The notes below the pieces were generated by a model, which was not told the origin of the DNA, ran no database searches, and saw nothing but the letters and a program-made list of their open reading frames with translations. Source: Protula sp. h YS-2021 (lineage: Eukaryota > Annelida > Polychaeta > Sabellida > Serpulidae). Taken from it: 64,000 bases of DNA. Shown in pieces: positions 46,530 to 59,585 of this stretch. Position numbers and translations under genes: made by a program. Position 1 is the first letter of the stretch. Every line of letters starts with the position of its first letter. The DNA lies in contig OX457025.1 of the NCBI GenBank assembly GCA_949752745.1, positions 49,341,601-49,405,600 on the forward strand, in the 5' to 3' direction.

Positions 46530-48220
46530 CGTCGCGCTGGTCTTATCACATCAATAGAGGTGCATCCGTCGTTTGTATATACGTGTGTGTGTGTACGTGT
46601 GTAAACTTTTTGTTCCGGACCATACCCCCCAGACAATACTCCCCAGATGATATCCCCGGACAATACCCCCAGGAACATACCCCCCCGTGCCAATACCCCC
46701 CCCCCCCCCACCATCATTTTTTTTTCTCCAATTTTCAACGTTGCAAGAAAATGGAAACAAAAAGTACAGAGACATGTTTTATTTCTCTCCAACACTATAT
46801 TTAATCTTTACATCGGTATATCGAGTCTGTGTCTCATTCACAGTCAAACCTGTGCGAATTGATAATTGCAGTTACGGAACGTATGCTTTAAATTGCATTT
46901 ATAAACCTTTTAAGTAGATCATAGAGGATTTTTTTTGTACAATAGCTTTAATCAATGGATCACATGAGATGAGTTGTAAGTGTTGTGAAACTGCAATTAT
47001 ACCTCCTTTCAACTACATCATAGCGAAATGGCTTAGCTTTTAGCCACAGATCACAGAACTGCAATTATACCCCTTTCAGCTAGATCATAGCGAAATGACG
47101 TAGCTTTTAACTACAGATCACAGAACTGTATTAGTTTGTTATTCGTTAATGAAAACCTTTAAAATGAAAATTGGAAAAAAAATGATGGGGGGGGGGGGGG
47201 GGAGGGGTATTGGCACCGAGGGTTATGGTCCTGGGGGGGGGGGTATGGTCTGGGGGTATTGTCGGGGGTATCATCCGGGGGGTATTGTCTGGGGGGGGGG
47301 GGGGTATTGTCCTAAACCCGTAAACTTTTACTGCTTCTTCTCCTTCAGTTTTGATCGGATTCCAATCAAATTTTGTTCGAATGTCATCTAGGTTGGCCTC
47401 TCTTTCAAAATATTCTTTGGCGATCCGCCAAAAATTGGCTAAATGGGGGGGGGGGGGGTTAAAATTTGTTGTTGCCAGTTTTCAAAATGCTTCTTCTCCC
47501 ACAATTTTGATGAGATGTTCTTCAAATTTTGTACAAATATTCTGTAGGTAGGAGTCTTCTGAAAATTTACTTATTTTGGCGATCCGCCAAAACTTGGCCA
47601 AATGGGGGACATTTTAAAATTTTTTGATGTCTAATTTTCAAAAAATTTCTTCTCCTACAATTTTGATTGGATTCCTTTATAATTGTTCTCTAGGTAGGCC
47701 TCTCTTGAAAAATTATTTGTTTCGCGATCCGCCAAAAATTGGCTAAATGGGGGTATTTAAAATTTTTCGATTGCCAATTTTCAAAATGCTTCTTCTCGAC
47801 CAATTTTGATCAGATTTTCTTTAAATTTTATGCGAATATTCTCTAGGTAGGGCTCTTTTGAAAGTTACTTTTTTGGCGATCCGCCAAAAATTGCCCAAAT
47901 AGGGGGGTGGGGCGGTTCTTAATTTTTTGGCGTCAAATTTTCAAATGCTTCTTCTCTCACATTTTTGATTGAATTTGTTTCCAATTTTGCATTATTGTTC
48001 TCTGCGTAGGCCTCTCTTGAAAATTTACTTTTTTTTATGATTCGCCGAAAATTGGGCAAATGGGGGGGGGGGGGGGCATGTGTAATTTTATGGTTACCAA
48101 TTTTCAAAATGCTTCTTTTCACAAAATGCTTCTTTTCACACAATTTGGATTGGATTTCTGTCCCATTTTGTACGATTGTTCTCCAGGTAGGCCTCTCGTG
48201 AAAAGTTACTATTTTTAGCG
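46530..48220 (+). repeat. R1 fragment split by a Mutator-like element
   Basis: Head ctggtcttatcacatcaata at 46538 and gcatccgtcgtttgtat; after the insertion it resumes at 47320 with gtaaacttttactgcttctt and seven ~115-bp GGCGATCCGCC units to about 48220. Confidence 0.8.
46611..47319. mobile_element. Mutator-like non-autonomous element, 10-bp duplication
   Basis: 709 bp, with ~130-bp inverted ends made of iterated (a/g)gacaatacccc-type motifs. Left starts TGTTCCGGACCATACCCCC; right reads GGGTTTAGGACAATACCCCC inverted. Both arms continue to a ccatcattttttt...ccaattttca boundary. Flanked by GTAAACTTTT at 46601-46610 and 47320-47329. No transposase. Confidence 0.88.
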
Positions 48221-49900
48221 ACCACGTGGTCCCCGGCCATAAGGTTCACAAATTAATTTAGGGCGAAAACGTCCCCCAAAGCAAAAAACGTATGATTACC
48301 TAAATTAACGCTTTATTAACCTTTACACCAGCCATAATAATGTACCCGGCCATTAGCAGGGTTGAGATTTTTCGAGTTGGTCGTCCGAGCGGCGACTAAA
48401 TTTTTGCTGAGTACTTTCAGGTTAATACTGTTGATTATTTTAAACACCATTTTACGTGAAAATGACTTTTGTGTAAATTTTGCTTTCATGGTGATTTTCA
48501 CATTCGAAATAAATTTCGTTGAAATAGTATTCAAAGTGAAGGAATATAAACAGTTAAGGATTTTAAGTGCTTTCGAATCGGATAAAAGTGTCTAAACAGA
48601 TAAGGATTACAAGTGATTTCAAGTTGGATAAAAACACCAAAATGTGGAGGTACATAGAAGGTGCGAAAAAAACCAGATGTGAAACAGAAGAGAAGTCGAG
48701 AGCAAAGTTTGGAGAGCAGCAAGGAATATGAGAAGTCGAAGCGACACAGGCAGATACACAGCGACTGGAAATCAAAACACGTTTGGCTATGCCAAGAAAA
48801 TGACAAAATGTACAGTTCATATTGCGTCGAATTTTTTGGAAATATTCAAGCTGGACGGGAAAAGAATGCATTTGCACAGGAGGATTGTTCCTGTGCAAAA
48901 TTTGTTGCTGTTTTTTTTTTTTTCATGTGAATCGGGCTAGACAATTTTGCAAAAATTGCGCCTGGCAACTAACTTTTGTGCCGGGCAACTAACTTTTTAA
49001 AGTTGGTCACCCGAAGGGCGACCAGAAAATTTTACGAAGTCTCAACCCTGCATTAGGTCCCCAAATGAATTTATGGTCAAAACCACACCCAAAGGAAAAC
49101 AAACGTATGATAACCAAAATTAATGCTTTATTAAACTTTACCCCAGCCATAAAGTACCCGGTCATAATTTTCCCAGCCATAAGGTCCCCAAATAATTTTA
49201 GGCCTAAAACGTTCCAAAAGCAAAATTTGTCGTAGTGGAATCCAGGGCAAAACGTGCCCGGCCATAAGGTCCCCCTAATGATTGTAGGGCCAAAACGTCT
49301 CCATAAATAAAAAAGCAAAATAACCTAAATTAACGCGTTATTAAGCTTTGCCCCAGCCTTAAGGTATCCGGCCATAAGTCCCTAAATAAATTTTAGGCCA
49401 AAGCGACCCAAAGCAAAATCTGTCGTAGAATCCAGGACAACATGTCCTCGACCATAAGGTCCCCGACCAGAAATACCCGGCCATAAGGTCCCGATCATAA
49501 GGTCCCAAATGAATTTAGGGCGAAAACGTTCCCAAAGCAAAAAAAAAAGTATAACTTAAATTAACGATTTGTTAAGCTTAACAGTGGCCATATGTCCCCT
49601 GCCATAAGGTCCTCAAATGAATTTAAGGCCAAAACCTCCCCAAAGCCGAAAAAATTATGATAACCTAAATTAACGATTTATTAAGCTTAACCTCGGCCAT
49701 AAGGTCCTCGGCCAAAAGATACCCAAATGAATTTAGGACCTGAACGTCCCAAAGCTAAAACATATGATAACCTAAATTAGCGCTTTATTAAGCTTTACCT
49801 GGTACCTGACCATAATATCCCCGGGCACTATGTCCCCAAATGAATTTAGGTTCAAAACGTCCCCAGAGCAAAAAAAATAGTATTAAGCTTTACAATGTTT
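48220..49900 (+). repeat. R5 tandem array, long copy
   Basis: About nine units of ~115 bp with ccataaggtccccaaatg, aatttagggc, aaaacgt(c)ccc aaagcaaaa, cctaaattaacg and tttattaagctt; split by the element at 48357-49050. Confidence 0.85.
48357..49050. mobile_element. hAT-like element with decayed transposase N-terminus
   Basis: 694 bp. Ends CAGGGTTGAGATTTTTCG and, inverted, CAGGGTTGAGACTTCG. Direct repeat CATTAG at 48351-48356 and 49051-49056. A frame at 48661-48930 reads ...RKKPDVKQKRS, then SDWKSKHVWL, CQENDKMYSSYC, which resembles the TTF/BED-type zinc-finger start of hAT (ZNF862-like) proteins, but it stops early. Six bases is short for hAT (usually eight), so the superfamily is uncertain. 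Confidence 0.8.
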
Positions 49901-50235
49901 TTGCGTGCATTAAAGGAAAAATTCATTTAGAAAATGAGAAATTGACGAAAATTGCCAAAATTTACATTGGATTTAGTAGTTGTGCGATGTTTTGTCCGCA
50001 CCAGTTCGCATATAACCATTTCTCGCAAGGACATGCAGCCTTGCACAATGAAAATATATATATTGTAGATGTGCATCGTCTTATTATTTTTGAAATCGGT
50101 GAAAAAGTGATTGGAGCCGAAATAACTCCATTATAGAAAGTGTTCACTATTTGGAGGTGTTCAGTAATGGAAGTTTTACAGTATATAATTTGCCTTACAC
50201 GGGGGATCCTATCTTACTGAGACTCTAGTTTCGGG
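49900..50235 (+). repeat. R4-family 3' portion
   Basis: ttgcacaatgaaaatatata (50032), tgtagatgtgcatcgtc, and the end cacgggggatcctatc...gactctagttt (50199-50231). Confidence 0.7.
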
Positions 50236-51834
50236 GCATTTTAAGTGTTGCGTAACGAACTTTTAATATACAGAATCGGGTGGTTTCCATCCCCAGTGTA
50301 TTATGTGTGGGTCACTTCATGCAACAGGCATTAAAGCATCACTCGTTGGTGTGCGCTAAAGGTCAATACCACGTAATGGACACGTTGCTATATCAACTCG
50401 CTTCTCCGAGCATAACAACTGGCTGGTGTGCGCTTGACGTGTGGCCTATCTGCCTGTTAGCGGTTAAAGTCCCCCCCCCCCCAACTTATGCCGCCGATTT
50501 CATTTTTAAAATGTTTCGTTTAACTTTAAAATGCCTCATTTTCAAGCGGAAGACATGATCCGTCACGTTAGATAGCATGTGAAGAAGGTGGGGGAGAGCT
50601 TGTACAAAAAGCTATTGCTTGACCTTGAAGAAAAGGTAATTTGGTAAAATGTTATGCTTGAAAAGGTAGTCTAATAACTTATTTTGACCAAGAGCCGTAA
50701 CTCTTACGGTTTTCGAGATAATTATTCTTTAAAGTATTTTATTATAAAATTAAATAAAAATAAGAAAATAAGAATGAAAAAATAATAATAAAACCGGGAT
50801 GCACAACTAAATGCTATAATCTTTGCTTGTGCAAAATTTTCTCTTGGTACTTTTCGCCGTTTCGACTAAGTTAGACGGAATGTTAGAAAAAAATTGAAAG
50901 AGAAACTTCCAGTCGTAACGACTAAACCAATAGCATTTTTCACCTTTGATGAGAAGTGCGGAATAAATTCAGTAGATGTTAGAGGGTCATACAGTCAAAC
51001 TTCTCCATAAGTGCCGCGTATGGATACACTTTCCAACTGCATAATTGCTAACCTTCCATTTTCCATCCAACATTTCCAACCGCCAATTTTGCAAAGATCA
51101 TATTTCACAAACTGGTTGCGTGTTTGGGGCAACAGGGGTAAATGTTTCCACTGCCCTGACCACTTGCTAATACCAGTACCCTATGACCAACTCTTAGCGT
51201 CAATATTTGGGAGGCAACTGCGAATAAATCAGAATCAGGCTTCACAGATGGGACGGAGGTTAAAACATAGAACTGGTAAATGATTATCCCCGAAACAATT
51301 GTGGGAACATCGCAAGCAGTCGATGTGTTGTATGCACGGGTCGTGAAATATGGCTGTTCTTTGTTAAGTTGTAGAAAACAAGCTCTCATCAAAGCAGAAA
51401 TTTTACTAATCTTCATATATTCCACGTACTCGTTCTTCTGGTTGTTTCTTCAGTCTGTGTATATCTTGTTTCTAACAAAGTTATGCCGTGGTTATATTTT
51501 GATCACATGAAAATACGGGCTGTGTTGCTGGTACGTAATAGATCAAAGGCTCCTCAAAGAACCCTTTGAGATGTATAAAATGTCACGATTTGGCATTTTT
51601 GAAATGCTGCTCCACAACATACCAAGGGAGATATTGATTAAGAGAGGGTAGCAGTATCAATGTTTTGCAACTTGCTCAGGAATGGCAGAAGTCTGTGTTA
51701 ATGCTATAAGCAATGGGCATATTTCTTTGCTTCCTCTGCGTAGGTGCCTCATGAATGTTCCCAGAGTGAACAAAGCACATATGAGGTAACTTGATCAGAA
51801 TCGTGTTAGTCTCCATCTTCGCTAGTTATGTCTC
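50236..51834. other. Apparently single-copy stretch, no supported gene
   Basis: Poly-C at 50471-50482. Frames at 51011-51283 and 51105-51425 (minus) overlap and show no domain. Confidence 0.4.
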
Positions 51835-52270
51835 CCCGACCAAGTGGAGACATATAGTGTTTGTACGTTCTGTATGTGTGTATAGTATATGCGTGTGTCT
51901 GCGTGTTTGTGTGTCAGTGTGTTGTGAACAAAATGTTGTTTGAAGATATCTCGAGAGCGAAAAGTCGGATCGACTTCAAACTTGATTCGTTCATTCCTTG
52001 GGTAAGTCAGACGGTTCTTTCAACTTTTGATGCATGTTACTGTATTAGGGAAGGCGTATGGCGTCAATACGTTAAAATCTTTTTTTTTTGCGAAATTTCT
52101 CAGCCACTGAACATCGGAGAAAATTAAAACTTAGTGAAATTGTTGCTGGGTAGGTCCGAAAGATTCTGTCTGGGAGACATTTACTTTAATTTACAAAAAC
52201 AAGAAATTTTATAGGTGTGGGTTGAAAGTTTGTGATATAAGCCTGTTTTGTATGCACTGGCTGCTCTAGT
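51835..52270 (+). mobile_element. R2 element, internally deleted 436-bp copy
   Basis: Starts cccgaccaagtggagac, passes atatctcgagagcgaaaagtc, and at about 52165 (ggtaggtccgaaagattctg) jumps directly to the 3' tail (gggagacatttac...cactggctgctctagt). Both family ends are present. Confidence 0.8.
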
Positions 52271-52965
52271 TCTTCTTGTGATCCGCAAAATTTTGGCTTT
52301 ATTGTGAAACGTTAAAAAAAAGTTTATTGCTTGATTTTCAAGTCGTCAAGGTTATCAGCAATTAAGTGTGTTGATTTCAGATTTGGTGTTTTAATGAACA
52401 ATCCTCTGCCTGCGAATACTTTTGGTGATCCTTTAAGTCACTTTATAAACCCTTGTTTGGCTTCAGGTATGCTGAATTCGAAAGATTTATCAACACTCTA
52501 ATTGCGCAGTGATGTTGTGTGAACTGAAAATATTCTGCCTGCATGACCTATAACTACATACCATTTCTGACCTGCGGGAACTTTTGTAACTTTTAAGCTA
52601 TTTAATTATTTTTAAATATCTCATGTTTATTTTTTTTTAAAGAATCTACAAGGCATTTAGGCATATACGTTGAATTCAATTTCTTTACAGTAGAAATATG
52701 AAGTTAGATATATCTCTTTAAACTAAATAATTCATTTATCTACATGGAACTTTATCCATGATTAAGGTAGTCCGACATAAGGTTGGACGAAAAAAGGTCG
52801 AAAGTGAAAATCGCGAGAAAAGGTCGAGATTATTGTAGTGGTCGGAATTTTGCACTGAGCAGCTTACTTATTTTAGGATGGGATAGAAAGTGCTTGTTTT
52901 CTAGACACACACCCCTCGTCCATTCGACATTATAAATTAGTAAACACATTTTTAACTAAAAAATG
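52271..52965. other. No recognisable feature
   Basis: AT-rich; nothing recognised. Confidence 0.4.
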
Positions 52966-55440
52966 ACTAGAGCGTCCAGTGCACACAAAACATGAGTAAA
53001 GTTTTATATGGCACTCTTTCAAATCGACACCTATTTAATTTCTTGTTTTTGTAAGCAAAAACAAATATCTCACCGACTAAACCCATAACTCCCAATAAGC
53101 AGTTTCTTTTTGTTTTTTACTGAAATAAAAATAAATTCTGCCAACGTAATCATAATTCATTGTCAAAAATAAAAAAAAATAAACGAAATTACATGGTGAT
53201 CACTAAAACAGATTTTACTGTGCGTCTTTGTTATCCGAATCTAGAAGGTGGTCGCTAAAACAGATTTTACTGTACGTCGTTTTTATCTAAGTCTGGAAGT
53301 TGGTCACTACAGCAGTTTTACTGTATGTTACATTTTTATGCACGTCTGGAAATTGGCCAAAACGGACAGGTTTTACTGTACGTCTTTTTATCCGAATCTG
53401 AAGGGGTCACGAGAAACAGATTTTACTTTATATCTTTTTATCCGGGTTTTGAAGGTAGTCTGGATTTTTTTTGCTCACCGGTTCCCCCGTCTTCACCCAT
53501 CCATCTAAAATAGGTATGATTATAAACGCAACCCTAACCCTTTTACCCAAGGTTACGGTAGCGGTCTTTACACGAAGCGTAATTATAACCATCATGTATA
53601 CCTTGTCTTCGTACATTCCCACCTGCCAAAAAGCAGTAGAAAGGCGTTCTTCATAACTGCGCGGCAGATGACTCATCTCGTTGGGAGGGGGAGGGCGGGA
53701 CATCTCGGTGCCAGAATGGTGAGCTCCTTGTCGTAACACAAGATATCAGACGACCCACTTTAAAAGTAGAAAATACTTACAGCTACTGCACACAAAGCTA
53801 AGCGCTACTCCCATGATCACTCCCATATATGGAACAGCTTGGCAACCAAACCAAAACAAGTTAAAGGCGAAGAAAAATTAGTTAGACCTGCTGATACATG
53901 TAAATACGATAACAGCATTGAATGGCCTCGCAGATAGCGACTTCATAATGTACCACTGACACTGACCACTGACTGAGTGGAATGTTACGTAATACCTGTA
54001 GATGAGCAACGCACAGAGAGGTCAGCAATGTTGCTACTGTTTTCCATTCTAAAGAATACAAGAACACCCGGGAATCTTCTGGAAAACGGTGAAATCCCCA
54101 GCGTAGTCAACAACTACCGAACCGATAAAAAGGGAAAGACGGGGGGGGGGGGGGGGGGGGAGGTGAGTGGTGATGTCGGTGTTAAATACCTTTCTTAATT
54201 TCGTGCACGAGTTCATGTTAACAAAAATCATGCGACTTATCCCAGGAATAAATAAACCAAGTTTGACGTCGATCCGACGTTCTGCTATCGAGATATTTTG
54301 CTTGACAACAGATAAATTGTTACGTAATGACGCCTTCCGTAATTTTACCACACGGGTCAAAAGTTGAAGCAGTAGTCCTACTGACCCAATGAATATCAAT
54401 ATAAAATTTTAAGTTGATGCCATTTTCTATTGGCGAAATATTTTCACACTAGATCTTATTCAAAATAACTGCATATTTTACGTGATGACGTCATGTTCCG
54501 TTGTTCGTTCTACTAGCGACAAAATTTGATGGAATTTTTTGAACCTACCAAGCAACAATTCCACCGACGTTCAGCGGCTGAGAAATCTTACATACAAGAT
54601 TTCAACGCAATGACGTCACGTGCCTTTCTTAATTTAACTGCATCCAGCAAAGGTTGATAGAAGCGTCTTACTAACCTAAGGAATAGCAATATGAAATCTG
54701 AATTCCACATGACTTTCTGCTAGCGAGATATTTTGCACACAAGATCTTGTTCACAATATATACATATTTTACTTGATGACGTCAGACGCTTCACTTGCTC
54801 GTTCTACTCGCAGAAACTTTGACAAACTTTCCGACCTGCCAAGCGACAGTTTCACCAAGTTTCAACTTTCTTCGACTTTCAACGGCTGAGAAATCTCACA
54901 CAAAAGCTTTCGAAAAATGACGTCACACGCCTCTTTATTTCGATACATCAGTTAACAGTTGGTAGAATCGTCCGACTGACAAAAGAAATCCATATTAAAT
55001 TTCAAGTCGCTATGACTTTCCCCTAGCGAAATATTATGGACACAAGATCCTGTTCACAATATATACATATTTTGCGTGATGACATTACACGCCGCACTTT
55101 TTCGTTGTACTCGGGAGAATCTTTCGGGTCTGCCAAGCAACAATCCCACCAAATTGGAACTTTCTCCGATGTTCAGCGGCTAAGGAAGTTCGCACACAAG
55201 ATTTTCTCACGTGATGACGTCATACGCCTTCCCTAATGACGTGACATGCGTCAGAAGCTGAAAGAGCTGACCGACCTACACAAGGCAGAAAAAGATCAAT
55301 CTGACTTTTCGTTATCGAGATATCTTGTACACAACATTGTTAACAACACACTGACACACACACGTGTATATATATAACATTGATAGAATATTGATATATA
55401 TACACAGAACGTACAAACACTATCTTTCCCCTTGGTCGGA
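52966..55440 (-). mobile_element. R2 element, longest copy (2.5 kb, inverted)
   Basis: Minus strand starts tccgaccaaggggaaagata at 55440 and ends at actagagcg (52966). It carries three ~300-bp tandem units, each with a TGACGTCA, then gattcccgggtgttcttg, ttccatatatggg, poly-C/G (54141-54160), the aaaagacgtacagtaaaacc units and the tail. It is colinear with 19346-21128. Confidence 0.8.
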
Positions 55441-55446
55441 ACTTTG

Positions 55447-57600
55447 TAGACCAGCCGACCTTTTCGGGCTGGTCTTATCACATCAATAGAATGGCGTCCG
55501 TCGTCTGTATGTACGTGTGTAAGTATGTATGTATGCATTCAAATTTTTTTATTGCCAATTTTCAAAATGCTTCTTCTCCCACAATTTCGAGAAGCTAAGA
55601 ATTTCCGTAAATTTTGTGCGAATATTCTCTAGGTAGGTCTCTCTTGAAAAATTGTTTTTTTTTTTTTGACGATCGGCCTAAAATTGATCAGAAGGGGGCA
55701 TTTTTTAGACCAGCCGACTTTGTCCAGCATCAGTAGAGGGGGGTATCTGTCATCTATACGTAAGTACGTGTGTAAATTTTACTTAAAATGCTTCTTCTTC
55801 TTTACTTTTAATCGGATTCCTTTTAAATTTTGTACGAATATTTACCAGGTAGGGCTCTCAAGAAAACTTACTTTTTGGCAATCCGCCAAAACTTGGCCAA
55901 ATGGGGGGTATTTAAAATTTTTCAGTTGACAGTTTTTAAAATGTTTCTTCTCCCACACTTTTGATCAGATTTTCTTGAAATTATTTGCAAATATTCTTTA
56001 TGTAGGCCTGTCTTGGAAAATCATTTTTGTGGCGATACGTTACAAATTGGCCAAATGGGAGGGGGGGGGGGCATTAATTAATTTTTTGGCGTCCGTTTTT
56101 TTTTTTTTTTTGGACAATTTTGACTGAATTCCTTTCCAATTTTGCACGGTTGTTCTGTAGGTAGGCCTCTCTTGACAAGTTGCATTTTTTTGGTGATCCG
56201 CCAAAAATTGTCTTTCTTAATTTTCTGATAGCCAATTTTCAAAACGCTTCTTTAACTACAATTTGGATCTGATTTCTTTCCAGTTTTTTTACTGTTTTTC
56301 TCTAGGCGGGCCTCTCTGGAAAATTACTTTTTTGGATTTTTATTTGGCCAAGCTTGCGTTACACGTAAGCTGGGGTATGCCTATCAGTTTGGAGACGGCG
56401 TCCGTTAGTTGGTTGGTTAGTTAGTTAGTTAATTGTTTATTAAGTAAATTTTTGTTTGAAAAAGCATCTCTCCGCCTACAGTTTTGATTCGATGTCATTT
56501 ATTTTTGGTATGAGGGATCCTTAGGAGGTCGGGCACACCCCTTATCCTTGGGTAGTCGATCGAGTCATTTTTGAATCTTTAGGGAATTTTTGAAGAACAT
56601 TTTTTTTTAAATGTATCTCCTATATTTTTGAACCGATGTCATTTATTTTTGGTATGAGGCACCCCTAATGGGTCACACACAAGGATTGTCCTTTTTTAGT
56701 CGATCGGACATTTTTTTGTATTTTTGGGTAATTTTTGAAGGTAAAAAAAAACAAAAATATTCAAAATGCATTTGCTCCTACAGTTTTTATCCGATTTCAT
56801 TTATTTTTGGTATCACAGATCTCTAAGGGTTCATGCATGCGGCTTAGTCGATTGGACAATTTTTGCATTTTTGGTTAATTTTTGAAGTAATAACTTCGAA
56901 ATTTATTTCCTCCTACAGCTTTTATCCGATTCCATTTATATTTGCTATGAGGCATCCCTAGGTGAGTCGGGCATACGCCTTGTGATTTTTGACTCGATTT
57001 AGGAATTTCTTATTTTGGGGGGAATTTTCGAAATAGGGGAATTTTTGAAATAAACCTGCGTGTTGATCCAAAATAAACACCTCGCATAAACGCAAGCTAA
57101 ATGAACTTGCGTACTAGTCCTTATCAACGCACGTTAACCAAACATTCGCACTGTTCTGAAATGCGAACCGCACATTGACGCAAGTTAAGTTAATATGTGC
57201 TGGTCCGAAATACCAACCATGCATCAACGCAAGTTAAATAAAGATGCACACTGGTCCAAAATAAGAACCCCACATCAACGTACGTTAAATAAACGAAAAA
57301 AAGAATTACGGATCGACGCAAGCTGAATAGACATACGCACTGGTCCGAAATCGGAATCGCGCATCAACGTAAGTTAAATAAACATGCGCACTGATCCAAA
57401 TTAAGCACCGCGCATCAACGCAAGTTAAGTAAACATACGCACTGCTCCGAAATGCGGATCGAGCATCGTCTCATCTTAAAGAAACATGCGCACTTGTCCA
57501 AAATGAGAACCGCACATCAACGCAAGTTAAACAAACATACGCATTGGTCTGAAATAAGAACCGTGCAATTACGTAAGTTAAGTAATCATGCACAGTGATC
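55447..57600 (+). mobile_element. R1 composite element, copy III (two heads, no tail)
   Basis: Hairpin heads at 55449 (agaccagccgaccttttcgg) and 55706 (agaccagccgactttgtcc); ~115-bp units 55540-56340; ttggtatgaggcatcc units 56460-57050; 51-bp satellite 57056-57600. It has all three tandem modules in order, but the conserved tail is missing; foreign sequence begins at about 57601. Confidence 0.75.
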
Positions 57601-57849
57601 CTGTAACAAACTGTGGTTCTTCTTTTTTTATGTATTTGTTTGTGAATAGGTACTGTGTGAAGTAGAAGGGTAAGCTACTGCCTCTCAGCAGAATAAGCAA
57701 CTTTTAAAACAGTTAAATAAATTTTATTGGTATAATCTTAACTTATAAATACAACAAGAACAGGGGTTGGAAAATTTTCAGAGATACATTAAACTGTTAC
57801 ACATTTACTCTACACCATGTACACCAGATACGTACATGTAAATATGTAA
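57601..57849. other. Unassigned sequence between satellite and LINE
   Basis: AT-rich; ends in short iterated gtaaatat units right before the LINE. Confidence 0.4.
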
Positions 57850-59585
57850 ATATGTAAATCTCCATCGTCTAGCTGCGGCCTCGACCCAGTACCAACGGGC
57901 CTACTCAAAGCCTGTTTGCCTGAGCTCTCGGCAATGCTTACCCGGATTATCAACCTCTCACTTAAGAAAGCAGAGGTCCCCAGCACACTCAAACGTGCAA
58001 TAGTCACACCTCTTCTAAAAAAAGCCTCGCTTGATCCTGATATACTAAAGAATTATCGACCCATATCCAATCTAAGTTTTGTGTCAAAACTCGTCGAGCG
58101 TCTAGTGGCCAAAAGGATAAATGACTACCTTCGAACGCACTCCCTCCTCAACAAATACCAGTCTGCGTACAGAATGTTCCACTCCACTGAAAGTGCCCTC
58201 CTTCGCGTGCAAAATGATATACTATCTGCTCTCCATGAGAAGAAAATGGTTGCCCTCGCAATGTTAGATCTCAGCGCTGCATTTGATACCATTGACCACT
58301 CGATTCTGTTTCACCGTCTTGAGACTCGTTTTGGTATCAAAGGCCACGCCCTCAATTGGATAAAATCGTATCTATATCAACGTTCTCAATGTGTCTTGAT
58401 CAATCGCCAACTATCGCCCGATGTCACAGTTGGCTTCGGCGTGCCGCAGGGGTCAGTCCTGGGCCCGCTGCTATTTACCATGTACGTAACACCTCTCGCA
58501 GCTATCGCTAGTCGCTTTGGTTTACTTCACCATTTTTATGCCGATGATAGCCAATTATACGTGTCCTTTGATCCTCGCACCAGTCCAGACAAAGCTGTAA
58601 ACTGTCTTCAGAAATGCATAGCTGCTGTAAAAAACTGGATGAGAATCAATATGCTCAAATTAAACGAAGATAAGACAGAACTTATTCTTTTCGGCTCCTC
58701 CTACAGTTTTCGCAAAACACCATCCCTATCCCTTAACATGGGCAATATAACGATTAACTCAAGTGACTGCGTGAAGAACCTGGGTGCATTTTTCGACACT
58801 CATATGTCTATGGAAAGATTTATCTCAGAAAAAATTAAAAGCAGTATGTATTTCATAAAAAATATCAACCGGATACGTCGATACCTCACGCCATTTGCTA
58901 CCAAAACACTCGTTCACGCATACGTTATTTCAAGACTGGACTTTTCAAATAGCTTGTTATTTGGTATAAATCGTTCCTTATTGAAGCGACTTCAATCTGT
59001 CCAAAACGCTGCAGCCAGACTTATCTACCGTGTGTCCAAGTACGAAGACGCTTTTCCCTTGTTACAATCCTTACATTGGCTTCCTATCGAGCAGCGGATA
59101 GAATTTAAAATTCTTGTATTCACACATAACTGTCTCAACGGCAGAGCACCAGAATACCTTACCGAACTCACCTCCTGGCGTCCAGCTCATAAGACTACAC
59201 GATCGGACTACCAGTTTCAACTCATCGAGTTCCGAACTTGCAGTAAATTTGGAGATCGTGCGTTTAGGAACTGTGCCCCACGTTTGTGGAACTCTTTACC
59301 TACAGCCTTGCGCAGTATTGACTCAATAGCTTCTTTTAAAAAAGCACTCAAAACATATCTTTTTAGAAAAGCGTATACTTGACTGCCTAATTCAGTATAT
59401 TTATTATTACAAGGTTTGTCTATTGATTATGGGTTTTAAGTCCAGTTTTAACTGTTTTATCATATTTAATTTTACATGTATTTTCATTTGTATTATCATA
59501 ATATTCTCTTCTTAGTATTGTAAAGCGCTTAGAGATTATATATATTAAGCGCTATATAAATAGGTTAAATAATAATAATAATAAT
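57850..59585 (+). mobile_element. 5'-truncated CR1/L2-like LINE with (AAT)n tail
   Basis: Reverse-transcriptase ORF followed by a ~170-bp 3' UTR containing gtaaagcgcttagag and gcgctatataaataggtt, then AAT repeats. It lacks ORF1, the endonuclease and the first part of RT. The tail resembles other CR1/L2-group LINEs ending in short tandem repeats. Confidence 0.9.
57852..59382 (+). CDS. LINE reverse transcriptase, C-terminal ~500 residues
   Basis: RNA-directed DNA polymerase of a non-LTR retrotransposon. The frame is open from about 57852 to the stop at 59380-59382 and has no true start (it begins inside the domain, at CGLDPVPTGLLKACL). In order: NYRPISNLSFVSKLVER; LDLSAAFDTIDH (first catalytic Asp, about 58264-58287); GVPQGSVLGPLLFTMY; the YADD active site at 58537-58548; LNEDKTELILFG; NLGAFFD; then the LINE C-terminal region (LDFSNSLLFGI, LKRLQSVQNAAARLI, LHWLPIEQRIEFKI, APRLWNSLP). 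No internal stop or frameshift, so the insertion is fairly young. It is dead as a mobile unit because it is 5'-truncated. Confidence 0.93.

Noticed and set aside
51011..51283. 90-codon frame in single-copy-like sequence
   Set aside because: Overlapped by an equally long antisense frame, with no recognisable domain or splice context.
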